From Bordetella ansorpii (GTDB lineage Bacteria; Pseudomonadota; Gammaproteobacteria; Burkholderiales; Burkholderiaceae_B): a stretch of DNA of 64,000 nt. The translations under genes and the position numbers were made by a program. A model generated the notes under the pieces. That model had not been told where the DNA came from and searched no databases. It saw nothing but the letters and a program-made list of their open reading frames with translations. Numbering within the stretch: the stretch's first letter is position 1; each line of letters starts with the position of its first letter. Location of the stretch: contig NZ_FKBS01000017.1 of assembly GCF_900078315.1 (NCBI RefSeq), positions 55,649 through 119,648 on the forward strand, read 5' to 3'. Positions 11,230-20,442 of the stretch are shown here, piece after piece.

Positions 11230-11303
11230 ATTTGAATCTTTGTTCCGTCATTAAAGAATTTTTTGTAGATGACCGACCCGCGCCCCGACATGAGTTTCCC
11301 GCG

Positions 11304-12215
11304 ATGAGCACCATCCGTTTCATGCGTACTTTCCTGGCGGTCGCCCACCACGGCTCGTTCTCCGAAGCGGCCGAACAGGTGGCGCTGACCCAGGCCGCCG
11401 TCAGCTTCCAGATGCGCGCCCTGGAAACCGAGCTGGGCCGCGAACTGTTCGACCGCAGCGGCCGGCTGGCGCTGCTGAATGCCGCCGGGCGCGAACTGGT
11501 TCCCGAGATCAAGCACCTGCTGGATTTATACGACCGCCTGCGCCAGCCGCGCAATGCGCCGGACGAACTGGCCGGCTCGGTGTCGGTGGGCGCCATCGTG
11601 TCCTGCATGGGCACGCTGTCGAAGGTGGTGTCGCGCATGAAGCGCGACCATCCCGCGCTGGACGTGCGGCTGTTCTCGGGCAAGGCCAGCGAACTGGCCG
11701 GCAAGGTCGAGGCGGGCGAACTGGACGCCGCCTTCATCGTCGAGGCCGGCCGCAAGATGGCCAGCACGCGCTGGGTCACGCTATATGAAGAGCCGCTGGT
11801 CGTGGTGGCCCCCGCATCCGCGCGCGGCGACGATGCCCGCGCGGTGCTGGCAAGCCACCCTTTCCTGCGCTTTGACCGCACCCAGCGCACCGGCCTGCAG
11901 ATCGAACGGGTGCTGCGCCGGCTGGGGGTGTCGGTCAACGAGTTCCTGGAACTGAACGCCATCGAGACTCTGGTGGAGCTGGTGCGCCAGGAGGTGGGCG
12001 TGACGCTGCTGCCGATGTTGATCGGCGCGAACTGGCAGCACAGCCCGGACTTGCGGGTGCTGCCGCTGCCCGACGATCTGGGGCCGATCGCGCGCGGCAT
12101 CGGCATGCTGGAGCGGCGCGAGCATGCGCGGCAGGTGATTACCGGCGAGATCTGCGCGCTGGTGGCGGCAGCGGTCCGCCGCCGCCACGGCGAGCAAGCC
12201 GCCGCGCCCGGCTGA
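11304..12215 (+). CDS. LysR family regulator of the ggt-ABC importer operon
   Basis: This 303-residue regulator has an N-terminal winged helix-turn-helix (residues 5-62, with AVAHHGSFSEAAEQVALTQAAVSFQMRALETELGRELFDR) and a C-terminal effector-binding domain. The start at 11304 (MSTIRFMRTFLAV) was preferred to an earlier frame start because LysR proteins begin a few residues before the first helix. It is divergent from ggt with a 138-base shared control region holding a perfect palindrome, so it probably controls the importer operon and itself. The effector is unknown. It is convergent with the next operon, 21 bases apart. Confidence 0.88.
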   Translation: MSTIRFMRTFLAVAHHGSFSEAAEQVALTQAAVSFQMRALETELGRELFDRSGRLALLNAAGRELVPEIKHLLDLYDRLRQPRNAPDELAGSVSVGAIVSCMGTLSKVVSRMKRDHPALDVRLFSGKASELAGKVEAGELDAAFIVEAGRKMASTRWVTLYEEPLVVVAPASARGDDARAVLASHPFLRFDRTQRTGLQIERVLRRLGVSVNEFLELNAIETLVELVRQEVGVTLLPMLIGANWQHSPDLRVLPLPDDLGPIARGIGMLERREHARQVITGEICALVAAAVRRRHGEQAAAPG

Positions 12216-12236
12216 CGCCGCGCCGATGCGTGGCGC

Positions 12237-12962
12237 TCAATGCCGGATGTCGGCCAGGAATTTCTGCGCGCGTGCGCTCTGCGGCGTCGTGAAGAACGCG
12301 TCGGGTGCGCCGGTTTCGATGATCTTTCCCGCATCCATGAACCACACCGTGTCGGCCACTTCGCGCGCGAACCCCATCTCGTGCGTAACGCAGACCATGG
12401 TCATGCCTTCGCTGGCCAGGGTTTTCATGACCTGCAGCACCTCGCCCACCATCTCGGGATCCAGCGCGCTGGTCGGTTCGTCGAACAGCATCACGGGAGG
12501 CTTCATGGCGAGCGCCCGCGCGATGGCCACGCGCTGCTGCTGACCGCCTGAAAGCTGCGCGGGATAGGCCTCGGCCTTGTGGGCCAGGCCCACCTTTTCC
12601 AGCAGAACCATGGCCTGGCTGCGCACCTCGGCCTTGCTGGCACGACGCAGCATCACGGGCGCCAGCGTGATGTTTTCCATGACGCTCAGGTGCGGGAACA
12701 GGTTGAACTGCTGGAAGACGAAACCGATGTGGCTGCGCTGTTCGTCGATATCGGCCCCCTTGCGGGTGATATCCTGTCCATTGACCTCGATGCGCCCGCG
12801 CTGGATCGGCTCGAGCCGGTTGATCGTGCGGATCAGCGTGGACTTTCCGGACCCGGACGGGCCGCACACAACCAGCACCTCCCCACGCCTGACAGTGGCG
12901 TTGATATCCGACAGCGCGTGATAATCGCCATACCATTTATTGACATCGATGAACGTAATCAT
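12237..12962 (-). CDS. Polar amino acid ABC importer ATPase (GlnQ type)
   Basis: This 241-residue single-domain ABC ATPase belongs to the polar amino acid group. It has Walker [10 protein letters not shown] near residues 34-42, the Q-loop [18 protein letters not shown], the signature [15 protein letters not shown] and Walker [21 protein letters not shown]. It is the last gene of a six-gene operon (aldolase, aminotransferase, binding protein, two permeases, ATPase). Its start overlaps the end of the preceding permease by 4 bases, indicating translational coupling. Confidence 0.92.
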   Translation of the reverse strand: MITFIDVNKWYGDYHALSDINATVRRGEVLVVCGPSGSGKSTLIRTINRLEPIQRGRIEVNGQDITRKGADIDEQRSHIGFVFQQFNLFPHLSVMENITLAPVMLRRASKAEVRSQAMVLLEKVGLAHKAEAYPAQLSGGQQQRVAIARALAMKPPVMLFDEPTSALDPEMVGEVLQVMKTLASEGMTMVCVTHEMGFAREVADTVWFMDAGKIIETGAPDAFFTTPQSARAQKFLADIRH

Positions 12963-13669
12963 GCGGGAGCAGCCTGTACGGGTTTGGCGTAGCGGCGTCG
13001 CGCCACGCGGATGTCGACCAGGCGCGCCAGGCCGGTCAGAATAAAATTGAGCGAGAAGTACGTCAGGGCCAGCAAGGCGAACACCTCGAACGGCCGCACC
13101 AGCAGCACGCTGTTCAACTGGTTCGCCGCATAGGTCAGCTCCTGAACGCTGATCACGTAGGCGAGCGACGTTTCCTTCACGGTCGAGACGAACTGGCTCA
13201 TCATGCTGGGCAGCATGTTGTAGAGCGCCTGCGGCAGGATGATGCGGCGCATGGTCTGGCCGTACGACAGGCCCAACGCCCGGCCCGCCTCCATCTGCCC
13301 GGCGGGCAAGGCCTGGATGCCCGCGCGGATGATCTCGGCCAGATACGCGCTTTCATAGCACACCAGGGCAACCACCATCGTCGTGAACCCCGCCACCGGA
13401 CGCCCGATCAGCAAGGGCACGAAAAAGTACGCCCAGAAAATGAACATCAGCAGCGGCAATCCGCGCACCATGTACACCAGGGCCGTGGCGGGATAGCGGA
13501 AGACGCGTCTCGAACTCAGGCGCCCCAGCGCCAACAGCAGCCCGCAAGGCAATGCCAGCAGCAGGCTGAACGCGGCCAGCGACAGCGTGGCCACCAGGCC
13601 GCCCATCGGGCCGTTCGGATACTGCCCGACCAGCAGCAGCAGCCAGTTATCGGAAAGAATGTCCCACAT
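12959..13669 (-). CDS. Polar amino acid ABC importer permease 2
   Basis: This 236-residue inner-membrane permease is of the HisM/GlnP family. It has about five transmembrane segments and the EAA loop [36 protein letters not shown] around residues 125-160. The segment [16 protein letters not shown] is typical of the family. It starts one base from the stop of the sister permease and partners with it. The similar EAA loops of the two permeases indicate a heterodimer. Confidence 0.9.
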   Translation of the reverse strand: MWDILSDNWLLLLVGQYPNGPMGGLVATLSLAAFSLLLALPCGLLLALGRLSSRRVFRYPATALVYMVRGLPLLMFIFWAYFFVPLLIGRPVAGFTTMVVALVCYESAYLAEIIRAGIQALPAGQMEAGRALGLSYGQTMRRIILPQALYNMLPSMMSQFVSTVKETSLAYVISVQELTYAANQLNSVLLVRPFEVFALLALTYFSLNFILTGLARLVDIRVARRRYAKPVQAAPA

Positions 13670-13670
13670 G

Positions 13671-14372
13671 TCAGCGCACTCCCGTCAATCGGCTGCGGCG
13701 CGCCAGGGTATCGCCGCCCCACATGATCAGCAGAGACAGCGCCAGGTAGATCAGCGTGACCACCGCGTAAGCCTCGAACACCTTGAACGTCACGTTCTCG
13801 ATCTCGCGCGCGGCCTTGGTCAACTCGGCCACGCCGATCGCCATGGCCAGGCTCGTATTCTTGAACAGCAGCAGTGTCTGGTTGACCAGGGGAGGAATGG
13901 CGATCCGGAAGGCCTGGGGCATCATGACCCGGCGCATCGCCTGCAGATAGGACAGCCCCAGGGCGCGGGCCGCCTCCAGTTGCCCGGCGGGAATCGAACG
14001 CAAGGCGCTGCGCAGATCCTCCGCCACGTAGGCGGCCATGACCAGCGCGATGGCGATCATGGCCATCAGGAACTCACCGCCGATGGCATTGATCCGGTCA
14101 CCCCAGGAAACGGGCAATATGGCCGGTACGCCGAAATACCAGAAAAGGATGTGAACCAGCATCGGCACATTGCGGTGAAAGGCAATGTAGGCCGAAATCA
14201 AGGTATTGAGGGGACGGACGCCGGCCAGACGCATGACGGCCAGCAGCGTCCCCACGAAGAACGCCAGCACCCAGGCCAGGCCGGTCAGCGCCAGGGTCGT
14301 CAACAGACCCTGGATCAGCCAATCGGCATACTGGCCCTGGAGGATGGCGCCGAAGTCAAAAACGTATTGCAT
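13671..14372 (-). CDS. Polar amino acid ABC importer permease 1
   Basis: This 233-residue inner-membrane permease is of the GltJ/HisQ type. The block IAFHRNVPMLVHILFWYF precedes the EAA loop GQLEAARALGLSYLQAMRRVMMPQAFRIAIPPLVNQ, which docks with the ATPase. It begins MQYVFDFGAILQGQYADWLIQGLLTTLAL, like glutamate/aspartate permeases. It lies 23 bases after the binding-protein gene. The GltJ-like N-terminus fits an acidic amino acid as substrate, but this is only suggestive. Confidence 0.9.
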   Translation of the reverse strand: MQYVFDFGAILQGQYADWLIQGLLTTLALTGLAWVLAFFVGTLLAVMRLAGVRPLNTLISAYIAFHRNVPMLVHILFWYFGVPAILPVSWGDRINAIGGEFLMAMIAIALVMAAYVAEDLRSALRSIPAGQLEAARALGLSYLQAMRRVMMPQAFRIAIPPLVNQTLLLFKNTSLAMAIGVAELTKAAREIENVTFKVFEAYAVVTLIYLALSLLIMWGGDTLARRSRLTGVR

Positions 14373-14395
14373 CGACGTCTCGTGTCAGGCCGGGC

Positions 14396-15223
14396 TCAGC
14401 CCTTGATGGCTTCGATCTTGAAGTCACGCTTCATTTTGTAGGGCGATTGGTCGCCGAGCCATTTGCCGAAGATCTTGTCGATCTCGCCGCTGGCCTGCAG
14501 ACCGTCGAGCACCTTGTTGACCTGGTCCAGCAAGGCCGTCTCGCCCTTGCGGACACCCACGCCCCAGGGCTCGACGAACAGGGCAGGCTCGAGGATCTTG
14601 ACGGGCACCGGGCTGCTGGCCGCCTGCGTGCGGAATTTGGCCAGCATGAGCTCGGAAGCCACGAAGCCGTCGACCTTGCGCTGCTGCAGCGCCATGAAGG
14701 CACCCGGAGGGTCCTTGAACGAGATGGCGGTCACGTTCGGAATGTGCTCGCGCGCGCCCTGTTCGGAAGAGGATCCAGCGGTGGCGCTGACACGCTTGCC
14801 GGCCAGGTCGGCGGGCGACTTCAAGCCGGTGTCGGCCTCGCGCGCAAGCACTTTCTGAGGGCTGACGAAATGCTGATGCGAGAAGTCGATCTGCTGAGCC
14901 CGGGCGGGCGACCAGCCCAGGTTCGCGGCGACCACGTCGACACGGCCGGCTACCAGCTCGGGGATGCGAGCCTCGACGGCGATCAGTTTGAGTTCCATCG
15001 GCACACCCAGGCTGTCGGCGATCTTCTGGCACAGATCGACCTCATAGCCCACGACAGCGCGGGTCTTGGTGTCCTGGAAGCTGAACGGCTCGGCCGTGCC
15101 CAGCGTGCCGCAGATGAACTTTCCACGCGCCTTGATGTCCTGCAACTGGTCGGCGTGCGCCGTGCCGGGCATGACGCACGCCATGGCGATCAATACGGCA
15201 GGAGCGGTGAACAACGCTTTCAT
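14396..15223 (-). CDS. Polar amino acid ABC substrate-binding protein
   Basis: This 275-residue periplasmic binding protein of family 3 has a Sec signal peptide (residues 1-24, cleavage after GTAHA). Typical blocks are IKARGKFICGTLGTAEPFSFQD, VVGYEVDLCQKIADSLGVPMELKLIAVEARIPELVAGRVDVVAANLGWSPARAQQIDFS and the C-terminal DKIFGKWLGD. A GGGGAAA ribosome site precedes the start. The genetic link to an aminotransferase and an aldolase suggests an amino acid that is transaminated and then cleaved. Confidence 0.9.
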   Translation of the reverse strand: MKALFTAPAVLIAMACVMPGTAHADQLQDIKARGKFICGTLGTAEPFSFQDTKTRAVVGYEVDLCQKIADSLGVPMELKLIAVEARIPELVAGRVDVVAANLGWSPARAQQIDFSHQHFVSPQKVLAREADTGLKSPADLAGKRVSATAGSSSEQGAREHIPNVTAISFKDPPGAFMALQQRKVDGFVASELMLAKFRTQAASSPVPVKILEPALFVEPWGVGVRKGETALLDQVNKVLDGLQASGEIDKIFGKWLGDQSPYKMKRDFKIEAIKG

Positions 15224-15265
15224 GGTTTCCCCTTATAAAGAACTACGGATGGTAGTGCCGGCGGC

Positions 15266-16480
15266 TCAGCGCAATGCTGCGCAAGCCTCGGCGATGCGAT
15301 CGCACCCCGCGTCGATCTGCTGCATCGAGGTGGCGAAACTCAGGCGGACATAGGGCGACAGGCCATAGGCCGCGCCGTCGAGCACGGCCACGCCGGCCGC
15401 ATCGAGCCAGTACATGACCACGTCCAGATCGGTCGACAACTTCGTGCCCGCCGGCGTCACGCGGCCCAGCAGCCCCGCGACGCAGGCATAAACGTAGAAC
15501 GCGCCGTCCGGTACGCCGCAGCGGATCCCGTCCATGCCATTGAGGCGGCCGACGATCCGGTCACGGCGCTCGCGGTACACGTCGCGAGACTGCGCCACGC
15601 TTTGCTGGTCCCCAGTCAGTGCCACGACGGCGGCGGCCTGGCTGACCGCGCTGACGCAACTGGTGTTCTGCGAGATGAGCGTGCTCATGGCGCGAATCAG
15701 CGTCCGGGGGCCGCCAGCAAACCCGACACGCCACCCCGTCATGGCGTAGGCCTTCGAGACGCCGTTGACCGTGAGAACGCGACCGGCCAATTCCGGCGCG
15801 ACCTGCGCCAGGCTGGCCATTGCGGTATCGCTATAGCACAAGTGCTCGTAGATTTCGTCCGTCAGCACTGCCACCTGGGGATGGCGAGCCAGCACCTCGG
15901 CCAGGGCCTTCAGTTCCGCAGCGCCGTACACAGCTCCCGTGGGATTCGACGGCGTGTTCAGGATGAGCCACTTGGTGCGCGGCGTGATCGCCGCTTCCAG
16001 CGACGACGGCGTCAGCTTGAAACCCTGGTCCTGCCCGCAGACCACCACCACGGGCGTGCCTTCGTTGGCCAGCACCATGTCGGGGTAGGACACCCAGAAC
16101 GGCGCGGGCACGATGACTTCGTCGCCGGCCTGGACGGTGGCCGCCAGCGCGGTGAAGATCAACTGCTTGGCGCCGACGCCGGCGATCAGTTGGTCCAGGC
16201 CGTAGGCCAGGCCATTTTCCCTCTCGAACTTGGCCTGCACCGCCTTGAGCAGGGACTGCGTGCCTGCCGCGGCCGTGTAGCGGGTCTGCCCCTGGCGGAT
16301 GGCCGTGATGGCTCCCTCCACGATGTGCGCCGGCGTGTCGAAGTCCGGCTCGCCCACGGTAAAGTCGACGATGTCCTTGCCTTGGGCGCGCAGTTGGTCG
16401 ACGCGTTGCTTGGCCGCCATGCTGGGCGAGGGCTTGATGGCCAACGCCCGCGCGGCCAGGAATGCCTGATCGATGCTCAT
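15266..16480 (-). CDS. PLP-dependent class I aminotransferase (aspartate aminotransferase family)
   Basis: This 404-residue cytoplasmic aminotransferase has fold-type I features: VDFTVGEPDFDTP near the N-terminus, the Asn-containing NTPSNPTGAVY block, TDEIYEHLCY with the Asp that contacts the PLP ring, and the PLP lysine in NGVSKAYAMTGWRVGFAGGP. The start at 16480 overlaps the end of the aldolase gene by 4 bases, so the two are translationally coupled. It probably converts the imported amino acid into a 2-oxo acid for the RraA-family aldolase. Family members act on aspartate, glutamate, aromatic or unusual amino acids, so specificity is open. Confidence 0.9.
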   Translation of the reverse strand: MSIDQAFLAARALAIKPSPSMAAKQRVDQLRAQGKDIVDFTVGEPDFDTPAHIVEGAITAIRQGQTRYTAAAGTQSLLKAVQAKFERENGLAYGLDQLIAGVGAKQLIFTALAATVQAGDEVIVPAPFWVSYPDMVLANEGTPVVVVCGQDQGFKLTPSSLEAAITPRTKWLILNTPSNPTGAVYGAAELKALAEVLARHPQVAVLTDEIYEHLCYSDTAMASLAQVAPELAGRVLTVNGVSKAYAMTGWRVGFAGGPRTLIRAMSTLISQNTSCVSAVSQAAAVVALTGDQQSVAQSRDVYRERRDRIVGRLNGMDGIRCGVPDGAFYVYACVAGLLGRVTPAGTKLSTDLDVVMYWLDAAGVAVLDGAAYGLSPYVRLSFATSMQQIDAGCDRIAEACAALR

Positions 16481-17151
16481 GCCATCCCCTTCGCCGCGAA
16501 AGCCGCCTGCATCCAACTCTGTTTCCGCTGGCCGGTGGCGATTTCCGCCATGATTCTTTCCTCTTTCGCCGCATGAGCGCGGGCAGCCTCGATCAGCGCA
16601 CAAGCATGGTCCGGCGCGAAAGACACCAGCCCGTCCTCGTCGCCCACCACCCAGTCGCCGGGCTCGATGACCTGGCCGCCGATCGTGACGGGCACGTTGA
16701 CTTCGCCTGGCCCGTCCTTGAAGGGCCCCCGATGCGTCACGCCGCGCGCATAGCAAGGAAAATCGTCCTGGGAAAAAGCGCCGACGTCGCGGATCGCGCC
16801 ATCGACCACCACGCCTGCGCAACCGTGCCGCTGCAGGTAGCGCTTCATGATTTCGCCCAGCACGGCGTTGTTCAGCGCGCCGCCCGCGTCGATCACCAAC
16901 ACGTGGCCAGGTTGCACCTGCATCATGGCCTGGTAGATGAACAGGTTGTCGCCGGGACGCGTGCGCACCGTCAAGGCAGTGCCCACCAACTTGCCCGTGC
17001 GGTGATACGGCTGCAGACCCACGATGCCGACCTGGCGGCCCAGGTTGTCGCTCAGGTGCGCGGTCACGATGCCGGACAGCGCCTCACGGACCGAAGCATC
17101 GCCGGTGCAGGCCGCCGGAAGGATACGCGCGCCGGGAAGGGGTGTGTTCAT
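16477..17151 (-). CDS. RraA-family aldolase/decarboxylase (HMG/CHA aldolase-like)
   Basis: This 224-residue protein belongs to the RraA fold family, which contains 4-hydroxy-4-methyl-2-oxoglutarate (HMG) aldolase and oxaloacetate decarboxylase as well as the RNase E inhibitor. Active-site residues of the enzyme members are visible: the phosphate/substrate loop VIDAGGALNNAVLGEIM, then D117 and R121-D122 in VVVDGAIRD, and the C-terminal GDWVVGDEDGLV. These argue for a metal-dependent aldolase rather than an RNase regulator. It is the first gene of the operon, coupled to an aminotransferase and an amino acid importer, and divergent from a LysR gene. Likely reaction: cleavage of a 4-hydroxy-2-oxoglutarate derivative to pyruvate plus an oxo compound. 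Confidence 0.82.
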   Translation of the reverse strand: MNTPLPGARILPAACTGDASVREALSGIVTAHLSDNLGRQVGIVGLQPYHRTGKLVGTALTVRTRPGDNLFIYQAMMQVQPGHVLVIDAGGALNNAVLGEIMKRYLQRHGCAGVVVDGAIRDVGAFSQDDFPCYARGVTHRGPFKDGPGEVNVPVTIGGQVIEPGDWVVGDEDGLVSFAPDHACALIEAARAHAAKEERIMAEIATGQRKQSWMQAAFAAKGMA

Positions 17152-17201
17152 GTGTGAAATCGGGTACGAAGTGTGAGTGGGCCCTCATCATCGGCGCAGC
17201 G

Positions 17202-17221
17202 AATCACAAAAAAAAGTGATT
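17202..17221. promoter_or_regulatory. Inverted repeat, candidate LysR operator
   Basis: AATCAC and GTGATT are exact inverted repeats separated by eight A residues. They lie between the divergent aldolase and LysR genes, 50 bases upstream of both start codons, and are AT-rich against the GC-rich background. A LysR-type or other dimer site is the natural reading. Confidence 0.55.
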
Positions 17222-17271
17222 TATCCTCACGCCGCTATATTCCAAAAAATAATTAAAGGGATTACCCGAAT

Positions 17272-18162
17272 ATGTTCACGTTCAAGCAAATCGAGGCGTT
17301 GTACTGGACCGTGCGGCTGGGCACCCTGCATGCGGCGGCGCGCAAACTGCACACGTCGCAGTCCGCTATCACCAAGCGGATCCAGGACATGGAAGGAGAG
17401 TTCGACCTGGCCCTGTTCGACCGGACGGGGCACAAGGCCGTGCTGACCTCGCGAGGCCACGAGATCTTCGGCATGGCGCGGGACCTGCTCGCGCAACGCG
17501 ACAAGATGCTGACGCGCATGCAGGGCCTGCACGTGCATACGGGCACGCTGCGTCTGGGCATCACGGAGATCACCGCGATGACGTGGCTGCCGGCCTTCAT
17601 CCGCGAGCTGCGCAACCAGTATCCACGGGTGACGCTCGAACCGAGCATCGACATGGGGGCCGACCTGCTGCAGAAGCTGATCGCCGGCCGCATCGACCTG
17701 GCCATCGTCCATGAGGAACTCATCACGGCGGAACTGGACTCGGTGCGGCTGCGCCCGCTGGAATTCGTCTGGACAGGCGCCGCGGACCAGATCGACGACA
17801 CGCGCATCCACACCCCGGCAGACATTGCCGCGATGCCGCTGCTGCGGCAGTCGCGCGAGTCCGGCCTCAATCGCATCTACGACCTGTGGTTGGACCCGCA
17901 TGTCTCGACCAACAACATTTTCACGATCAACAGCCTGATCGCGATGGCGGGCCTGACGTCGGCGGGTTTCGGCATCTCCTGCCTGCCGCGCGACTTTTTC
18001 AGCGAGTGGATCCGGCACCGCCGGCTGAGCATTCTGCGCACCAGCATCGCCCCGCCGCAGTCGGTCTACCGCGCCGCTTATCGCCGCGATGCGGATGCGT
18101 CGTTCTATCACGACCTGGCGATGCTGGCGCAGCAATGCTGCGATTTTTCGGATCCGGTGTGA
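17272..18162 (+). CDS. LysR family regulator of the aldolase-aminotransferase-importer operon
   Basis: This 296-residue regulator has an N-terminal helix-turn-helix (FKQIEALYWTVRLGTLHAAARKLHTSQSAITKRIQDMEGEFDLALFDR, about residues 3-52) and a LysR substrate domain after residue 85. The start at 17272 matches the usual LysR N-terminus. It is divergent from the aldolase gene with a 120-base shared control region that carries an inverted repeat, so it probably regulates that operon. The effector is likely the imported amino acid or its 2-oxo acid. It ends convergently with the phospholipase gene. Confidence 0.88.
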   Translation: MFTFKQIEALYWTVRLGTLHAAARKLHTSQSAITKRIQDMEGEFDLALFDRTGHKAVLTSRGHEIFGMARDLLAQRDKMLTRMQGLHVHTGTLRLGITEITAMTWLPAFIRELRNQYPRVTLEPSIDMGADLLQKLIAGRIDLAIVHEELITAELDSVRLRPLEFVWTGAADQIDDTRIHTPADIAAMPLLRQSRESGLNRIYDLWLDPHVSTNNIFTINSLIAMAGLTSAGFGISCLPRDFFSEWIRHRRLSILRTSIAPPQSVYRAAYRRDADASFYHDLAMLAQQCCDFSDPV

Positions 18163-18228
18163 CGGCGCTTGCGTTCGCGCGCCACCGCAGGCGGCGCGCT
18201 TCAGAACGGAACGAGGCGCGAGTGGGGC

Positions 18229-20418
18229 CTACCGCCCCATCGCCGGATCGCTGACGGACGGTTTGCCCGTCTCGATGCGGCCGGCGTAGCGGCGCTCGTA
18301 GTCGGGGTCTTCGCGCACGGTCACCGTGAAGTCGTACCAGCTGCCGCTGTTCTGCAGCGGCCAGTGCTGCTCTGCCCTGCCCTGCGCGTCGACCGCGACC
18401 GTCCAGCTCTGGCCCGCCGTGTAGTAGGCATTCGGCGTGATCTCGAACGTGCAGGCCGTGTCGCCGGTGTTCATGAAGGTGACGTACACGTCGCCGTTGG
18501 CCACGTCGTAGCAGACGCGGATCTCGGGCACGGCCGCGCTGGCGGCGCGCAGCGTGTTCACGTTGCCCTTGAAATGGCGATGGAAGCCGTTGGGGCCCAG
18601 CACCCACAGATCGTAGGCGCCGCTGTCGTCCACCACGTTCCAGCTGTCGTCCAATTGCTTGTCCGGCTCCACCGTGTAGCGACGCGGCTTGCGGTCCAGG
18701 TGCAGGCGGTCGTAGACGTGGAACACCGCGCCCGCCGTGCCGGTGTTGGAGAAGATCAGCCACATCTTCATGCCCGACACGTCGGCGCGGCCGCTGGTGT
18801 GCAGTTCGTAGGGCAGCGCGCGCGAGAAGCGCATGCCGGCGGCCTGGCGCGGCGCCGACTGGTCGGCCACGGCCGGCACCGCCACCTGGGCCAGCGCCTC
18901 CTGGGACGCGCGCACGCTGTCGGCCTGGGTCTTGGTCAGCAGCGTCAGGTCGGGCAGTGCCTCGTCGTTGGGATTGGCGAAATTGAAAGCCGAGGTCATG
19001 TCGCCCAGCACGGCACGGCGCCACGGGCTGATGTTCTCTTCCTTCACGCCGAAGCGGGCCTCCAGGAAACGCAGCACCGACGTGTGATCGAAGGCTTGCG
19101 AGTTGACCCACCCGCCGCGGCTCCACGGCGAGATCACGTACATCGGCACGCGCGGGCCGGGCCCGTACACGTCGTTGTCCGGAGGATCCACGGTGGTGGA
19201 CTGCACGGTGTGGTGCTCGGCCAGCGTATCCACGGTGGACGCGCCCGCCATGCTGCCGTCGCTGTTGTACGAGGGCGCGCAAGGCGGCGGCAGGTGGTCG
19301 AAGTAACCGTCGTTCTCGTCGAAATTGACGAACAGCACGGTCTTGCTCCACACGTCCGGGTTGGCGGTGAGCGCATCCAGCACTTCCTGGATGTACCACG
19401 CGCCCTGGATGGGGCTGGACGGGCCCGGATGCTCGGAATACGTGGCGGGCGCCACGACCCACGACACCTGGGGCAGCGTGCCGGCGACCACGTCGTCGCG
19501 CAAGGCCTGCAGCATGCCGCCGTCGGGCATCGTGTTGCCCACGCCCTTGAACAGCGGCTGGGCCACGTCGATGGCGGGCGTCCAGGCCGGGTACGGCGAA
19601 CCGTCGTTGCTGCCGGTGACCGCCGTGCTGACCGCGCGATACTGCTTGAAGCCGGCCAGCGGATTGTCGCCGAAGTTTTCAGGCAGGTTCTGGTAGACGC
19701 GCCAGGTGACATTGGCCTGTTGCAGGCGCTCGGGATACGTCGTCCACGACCAGCCCTGGGCGGGGTCGCCCAGGCTGTCCCAGCCGCCGTTGCGGGTGGA
19801 CGGGCCGCCATGCGTGCCGGCCGGATCGTTGGTGCCGCTCCACAGGAACAGGCGATTGGTGTTGGTGCCGCCGTGGGTCGAACAGTGATAGGCGTCGCAG
19901 ATCGTGAACGCATCGGCCAGGGCGAACTGGAAGCCGACCTCGGCCTCGCGGTAGAAACCCATCGAGGCGTTGTTCTTGTATTGCGGCCAATTGGTCATGC
20001 GGCCGCCATCCCAGGCCCGGTGGGCATCCACGTAGTCGTGCGGCGTGCCGCTGACGCGCTGGGCGTTGCCGGTACTGCTGTCCAGGTGGTAAGGCATCAC
20101 CACGCGGGTGCCGTTGGACTGCTCCCACACGCTGCGGCCATCGGGCAGCGGAATGGTGAAGCGGTCGCCGAAGCCGCGCACGCCGTTCAGCGTACCGAAG
20201 TACTGGTCGAACGAGCGGTTCTCCTGCATCAGGATGATCACGTGCTCGACGTCGTTGATGGTGCCCGTGCGGTTGTTGGCGGGAATCGCCAGCGCGCGGC
20301 GGATGCTGGGCGGAAACAGCGACAGCGCGGTCATGCCGCCGGCGGCCAGCGCGGTGTTGCGCAGGAAGCGGCGCTTGCCGGCGTTGGCCGGGCCGAAGGA
20401 ATCGTCGTGTTGGGACAT
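18229..20418 (-). CDS. Tat-exported phosphocholine-specific phospholipase C family protein
   Basis: This is a 729-residue enzyme of the bacterial PLC/AcpA phosphoesterase family. The N-terminus has a twin-arginine signal (KRRFLRNTALAAGG, residues 15-28), so it is exported folded. The catalytic domain opens with VEHVIILMQENRSFDQYFGTLNGV, whose Glu-Asn and nearby residues bind metal in the family. Two C-terminal beta domains (DUF756 type) are visible around residues 540-625 and 630-710. It cleaves phospholipids such as phosphatidylcholine outside the cell. In Pseudomonas, relatives cross the outer membrane by type II secretion, and a type II locus begins 2.6 kb away. Last gene of a three-gene operon. 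Confidence 0.9.
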   Translation of the reverse strand: MSQHDDSFGPANAGKRRFLRNTALAAGGMTALSLFPPSIRRALAIPANNRTGTINDVEHVIILMQENRSFDQYFGTLNGVRGFGDRFTIPLPDGRSVWEQSNGTRVVMPYHLDSSTGNAQRVSGTPHDYVDAHRAWDGGRMTNWPQYKNNASMGFYREAEVGFQFALADAFTICDAYHCSTHGGTNTNRLFLWSGTNDPAGTHGGPSTRNGGWDSLGDPAQGWSWTTYPERLQQANVTWRVYQNLPENFGDNPLAGFKQYRAVSTAVTGSNDGSPYPAWTPAIDVAQPLFKGVGNTMPDGGMLQALRDDVVAGTLPQVSWVVAPATYSEHPGPSSPIQGAWYIQEVLDALTANPDVWSKTVLFVNFDENDGYFDHLPPPCAPSYNSDGSMAGASTVDTLAEHHTVQSTTVDPPDNDVYGPGPRVPMYVISPWSRGGWVNSQAFDHTSVLRFLEARFGVKEENISPWRRAVLGDMTSAFNFANPNDEALPDLTLLTKTQADSVRASQEALAQVAVPAVADQSAPRQAAGMRFSRALPYELHTSGRADVSGMKMWLIFSNTGTAGAVFHVYDRLHLDRKPRRYTVEPDKQLDDSWNVVDDSGAYDLWVLGPNGFHRHFKGNVNTLRAASAAVPEIRVCYDVANGDVYVTFMNTGDTACTFEITPNAYYTAGQSWTVAVDAQGRAEQHWPLQNSGSWYDFTVTVREDPDYERRYAGRIETGKPSVSDPAMGR

Positions 20419-20442
20419 GTCGGAGGGTTCCTCAGTGATCGG

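Noticed and set aside
16477-17151. Calling the RraA-family genes RNase E inhibitors
   Set aside because: Both genes sit in catabolic operons and keep the Asp/Arg-Asp active-site residues of the aldolase branch.
18177-18199. GC-rich hairpin between the LysR gene and phospholipase gene as a terminator
   Set aside because: The 7-base stem has no T-run on either strand and is weak evidence in GC-rich DNA.
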